From JANNGC01 sp043757045 (GTDB taxonomy: Bacteria; Verrucomicrobiota; Verrucomicrobiia; Limisphaerales; SIBH01): a stretch of 7,013 nt of DNA. Location: the NCBI GenBank assembly GCA_043757045.1, contig JAYVQC010000123.1, positions 1-7,013 on the forward strand, in the 5' to 3' direction. The notes beneath the pieces were generated by a model. It did not search any database and was not told where the DNA came from. It was given only the letters and a program-made list of their open reading frames with translations. Below are positions 5,974-7,013 of the stretch, one piece after another; positions within the stretch are counted from its first letter, which is position 1, and each line of letters begins with the position of its first letter. The position numbers and the translations under genes were made by a program.

Positions 5974-6816
5974 ATGCCCGTCCTCGACTTCATCCTGAAC
6001 TGCGCCGCGCTCCTGCTCTGGCTGAACGGGCGCAGCCGGCGGTTGACGAATCTCCCGCGTGTTCCCGGCATTGCGCTCATCGCCACGCTCAAGAGCGCGC
6101 AACGCAAGCCGGTGGATCGCTGGTCATCGCATCTCGTGCTGCTGGTGCTGCTGATCGCACGGGCGATTCTCTACTGGCAGGTGGGAACCTCGGCGGGCTG
6201 GATGCCGACCATTCCGCTGGGCCCGATCACGCTGCATTTTCGGAACGACATGTTCATGCCCATGCTGCTGTTCTCGCTGCTCGACTTCCTGTTCTTTCTC
6301 GCGGTGTTTTATTTCTCGTTGCTGCTGCTGGCGGTGGTGAATCGCGGCGGACTGGAAAACAACGTCTGGGTTGCGCTCGGCCGCGCGCATCTCGGTCCAT
6401 TCGCGCGCTGGCCTGTGCCGGTGCTGCTGCTGGTGCCGTTTGGGATCACGTTTCTGAGCTGGCTGGCGCTGGGGCCGGTCTTCGGCGCGCTGCAACTCGC
6501 CGCGCCGGCTTCGTCCTTCGCGCAACTTGCGAAGCAGGGCCTGGTCATGGGACTCAGCGCGTGGCTGCCGTGGGCTTATCTCAGCGCGGGCGTGTTCGTG
6601 CTGCACTTCCTGGCGAGCTACGTCTATTTCGGCAGCGCGCCGTTTTGGAATTTCATCAGCGCCACCGCGCGCCAGTTGCTCCGCCCGCTGGCGGCGTTGC
6701 CGTTGCGCGTGGGAAAATTGGATTTGGCTCCGCTGCTGGGACTCGCGCTGATGGTGGCCGTCATCATTTACGCCCCGCGCGGGTTGACGTGGCTGTATGA
6801 ACGGCTGGCGGTTTAA
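5974..6816 (+). CDS. Polytopic membrane protein with YggT-like C-terminal segment
   Basis: A 280-residue very hydrophobic inner-membrane protein with about six predicted spans, near residues 3-18, 51-70, 92-122 (long, perhaps two), 148-173, 188-219 and 250-266. Residues 222-262, including ATARQLLRPLAALPLRVGKL followed by DLAPLLGLALM, resemble the second half of YggT-family proteins, where a plate of LLRPLR, a proline-containing turn and a D-L-S/A-P-L-L motif opens the last helix. The N-terminal region may be a diverged first YggT-like unit. YggT proteins are small membrane proteins linked in other bacteria to cell shape, division or osmotic tolerance, but their biochemical role is poorly defined and none is assigned here. 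The start at 5974 is the first ATG after an in-frame TGA (5917-5919). It lacks a Shine-Dalgarno and directly follows the heptamer array. It may be read through from sucD. Confidence 0.6.
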   Translation: MPVLDFILNCAALLLWLNGRSRRLTNLPRVPGIALIATLKSAQRKPVDRWSSHLVLLVLLIARAILYWQVGTSAGWMPTIPLGPITLHFRNDMFMPMLLFSLLDFLFFLAVFYFSLLLLAVVNRGGLENNVWVALGRAHLGPFARWPVPVLLLVPFGITFLSWLALGPVFGALQLAAPASSFAQLAKQGLVMGLSAWLPWAYLSAGVFVLHFLASYVYFGSAPFWNFISATARQLLRPLAALPLRVGKLDLAPLLGLALMVAVIIYAPRGLTWLYERLAV

Positions 6817-6825
6817 ATTGGACAG

Positions 6826-6916
6826 GAGCGGCGGACAGCCTTGTCAGCCGTTCGCGTCCCGTTGTCTTAGCCTCATCGCGAACGCTTCGCTCTGCGGACA
6901 AGGCTGTCCGCCGCTC
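6826..6916. repeat. Perfect 20-bp inverted repeat between convergent genes
   Basis: GAGCGGCGGACAGCCTTGTC at 6826-6845 has its exact reverse complement at 6897-6916. The 51-base interior holds a second stem, CGTTCGCG (6849-6856) with CGCGAACG (6877-6884). The right arm can also fold on itself (GCGGACA 6894-6900, TGTCCGC 6905-6911). It begins 10 bases after the stop of the membrane gene and ends 21 bases from the stop of the minus-strand gene. No T-run follows either side. It may act as a bidirectional transcript barrier or be a dispersed palindromic repeat. Confidence 0.9.
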
Positions 6917-6937
6917 GGGTGTGATTAGAAGTGGCGG

Positions 6938-7013
6938 TCAGTTGCGGGCGTGTTGGGGTTGAGTCCAGTAGGAGTCCCAGCGTTGATTGGCGCGGGCCAC
7001 GCGCAAACCCAGC
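6938..7013 (-). CDS. C-terminal end of probable SUMF1/FGE-like protein (partial)
   Basis: Reading the minus strand from the window edge gives LGLRVARANQRWDSYWTQ followed by PQHARN and a TGA stop at 6938-6940. G-[LF]-R-V-A-R is the usual closing strand of formylglycine-generating-enzyme-like (SUMF1, FGE-sulfatase) domains, which are abundant in Verrucomicrobiota and Planctomycetota beside sulfatases and serine/threonine kinases. Only 24 complete codons are visible, so the assignment depends on this single motif and could be wrong. The gene is convergent with the membrane-protein gene, and the 20-bp inverted repeat lies between them. Confidence 0.45.
   Translation of the reverse strand, partial: LGLRVARANQRWDSYWTQPQHARN

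Noticed and set aside
4981..6102. Long minus-strand open frame opposite sucD
   Set aside because: Same reason: it is the complement of a clearly identified gene, rich in Arg, Ala, Gly and His, and crosses the fold-back repeat.
6826..6916. Insertion sequence or MITE ends
   Set aside because: The inverted repeat is strong, but no target-site duplication was found at its borders and the interior is too short for a transposase.

Overview
The window looks like a chromosomal segment of a free-living, moderately GC-rich Gram-negative bacterium, most likely a Verrucomicrobiota member of the Pedosphaera/Limisphaerales kind. This rests on recognition and was not tested by search: a seven-unit propeller protein with FGxTN-type blades, a probable formylglycine-generating-enzyme-like C-terminus, a verrucomicrobial-looking VOC protein, and start codons with poor Shine-Dalgarno sequences.

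Layout. 30-1415: a seven-unit beta-propeller protein. 1416-1762: a gap holding a short minus-strand stretch with coding-like codon use (probable gene relic), a candidate promoter and a small hairpin. 1763-2905: citrate synthase. 2972-3124: a 50-residue Phd/YefM-type antitoxin-like protein without a toxin, whose stop overlaps the sucC start. 3121-4323: succinyl-CoA synthetase beta (sucC). 4335-4598: a small coiled-coil protein. 4595-4972: a VOC/glyoxalase-fold protein. 4996-5895: succinyl-CoA synthetase alpha (sucD). 5974-6816: a polytopic membrane protein with a YggT-like C-terminal segment. 6938-7013: the C-terminal end of a minus-strand gene, probably SUMF1/FGE-like.

How the genes work together. 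The centre is a small TCA-cycle cluster. Citrate synthase makes citrate from acetyl-CoA and oxaloacetate, and SucC plus SucD form the ligase that interconverts succinyl-CoA and succinate with nucleotide phosphorylation. sucC and sucD normally sit side by side. Here they are separated by two small genes that are tightly packed with each other (ATGA overlap), and sucC is itself ATGA-coupled to the antitoxin-like gene. All genes from 1763 to 6816 run on the plus strand and may be one transcript.

Three intergenic repeats stand out. Heptamer arrays with a 7-bp period lie directly against the start codons of sucD (4968-4995) and of the membrane protein (5946-5973). The second array is paired with an inverted array at 5901-5924, forming a large fold-back. 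A perfect 20-bp inverted repeat (6826-6845 / 6897-6916) separates the last two, convergent genes.

No tRNA, rRNA, CRISPR array, insertion sequence or complete toxin-antitoxin pair was seen. No clear new defence or biosynthetic system is present. The most unusual points are the orphan antitoxin coupled to sucC, the split sucC/sucD pair, and the heptamer repeats abutting start codons.
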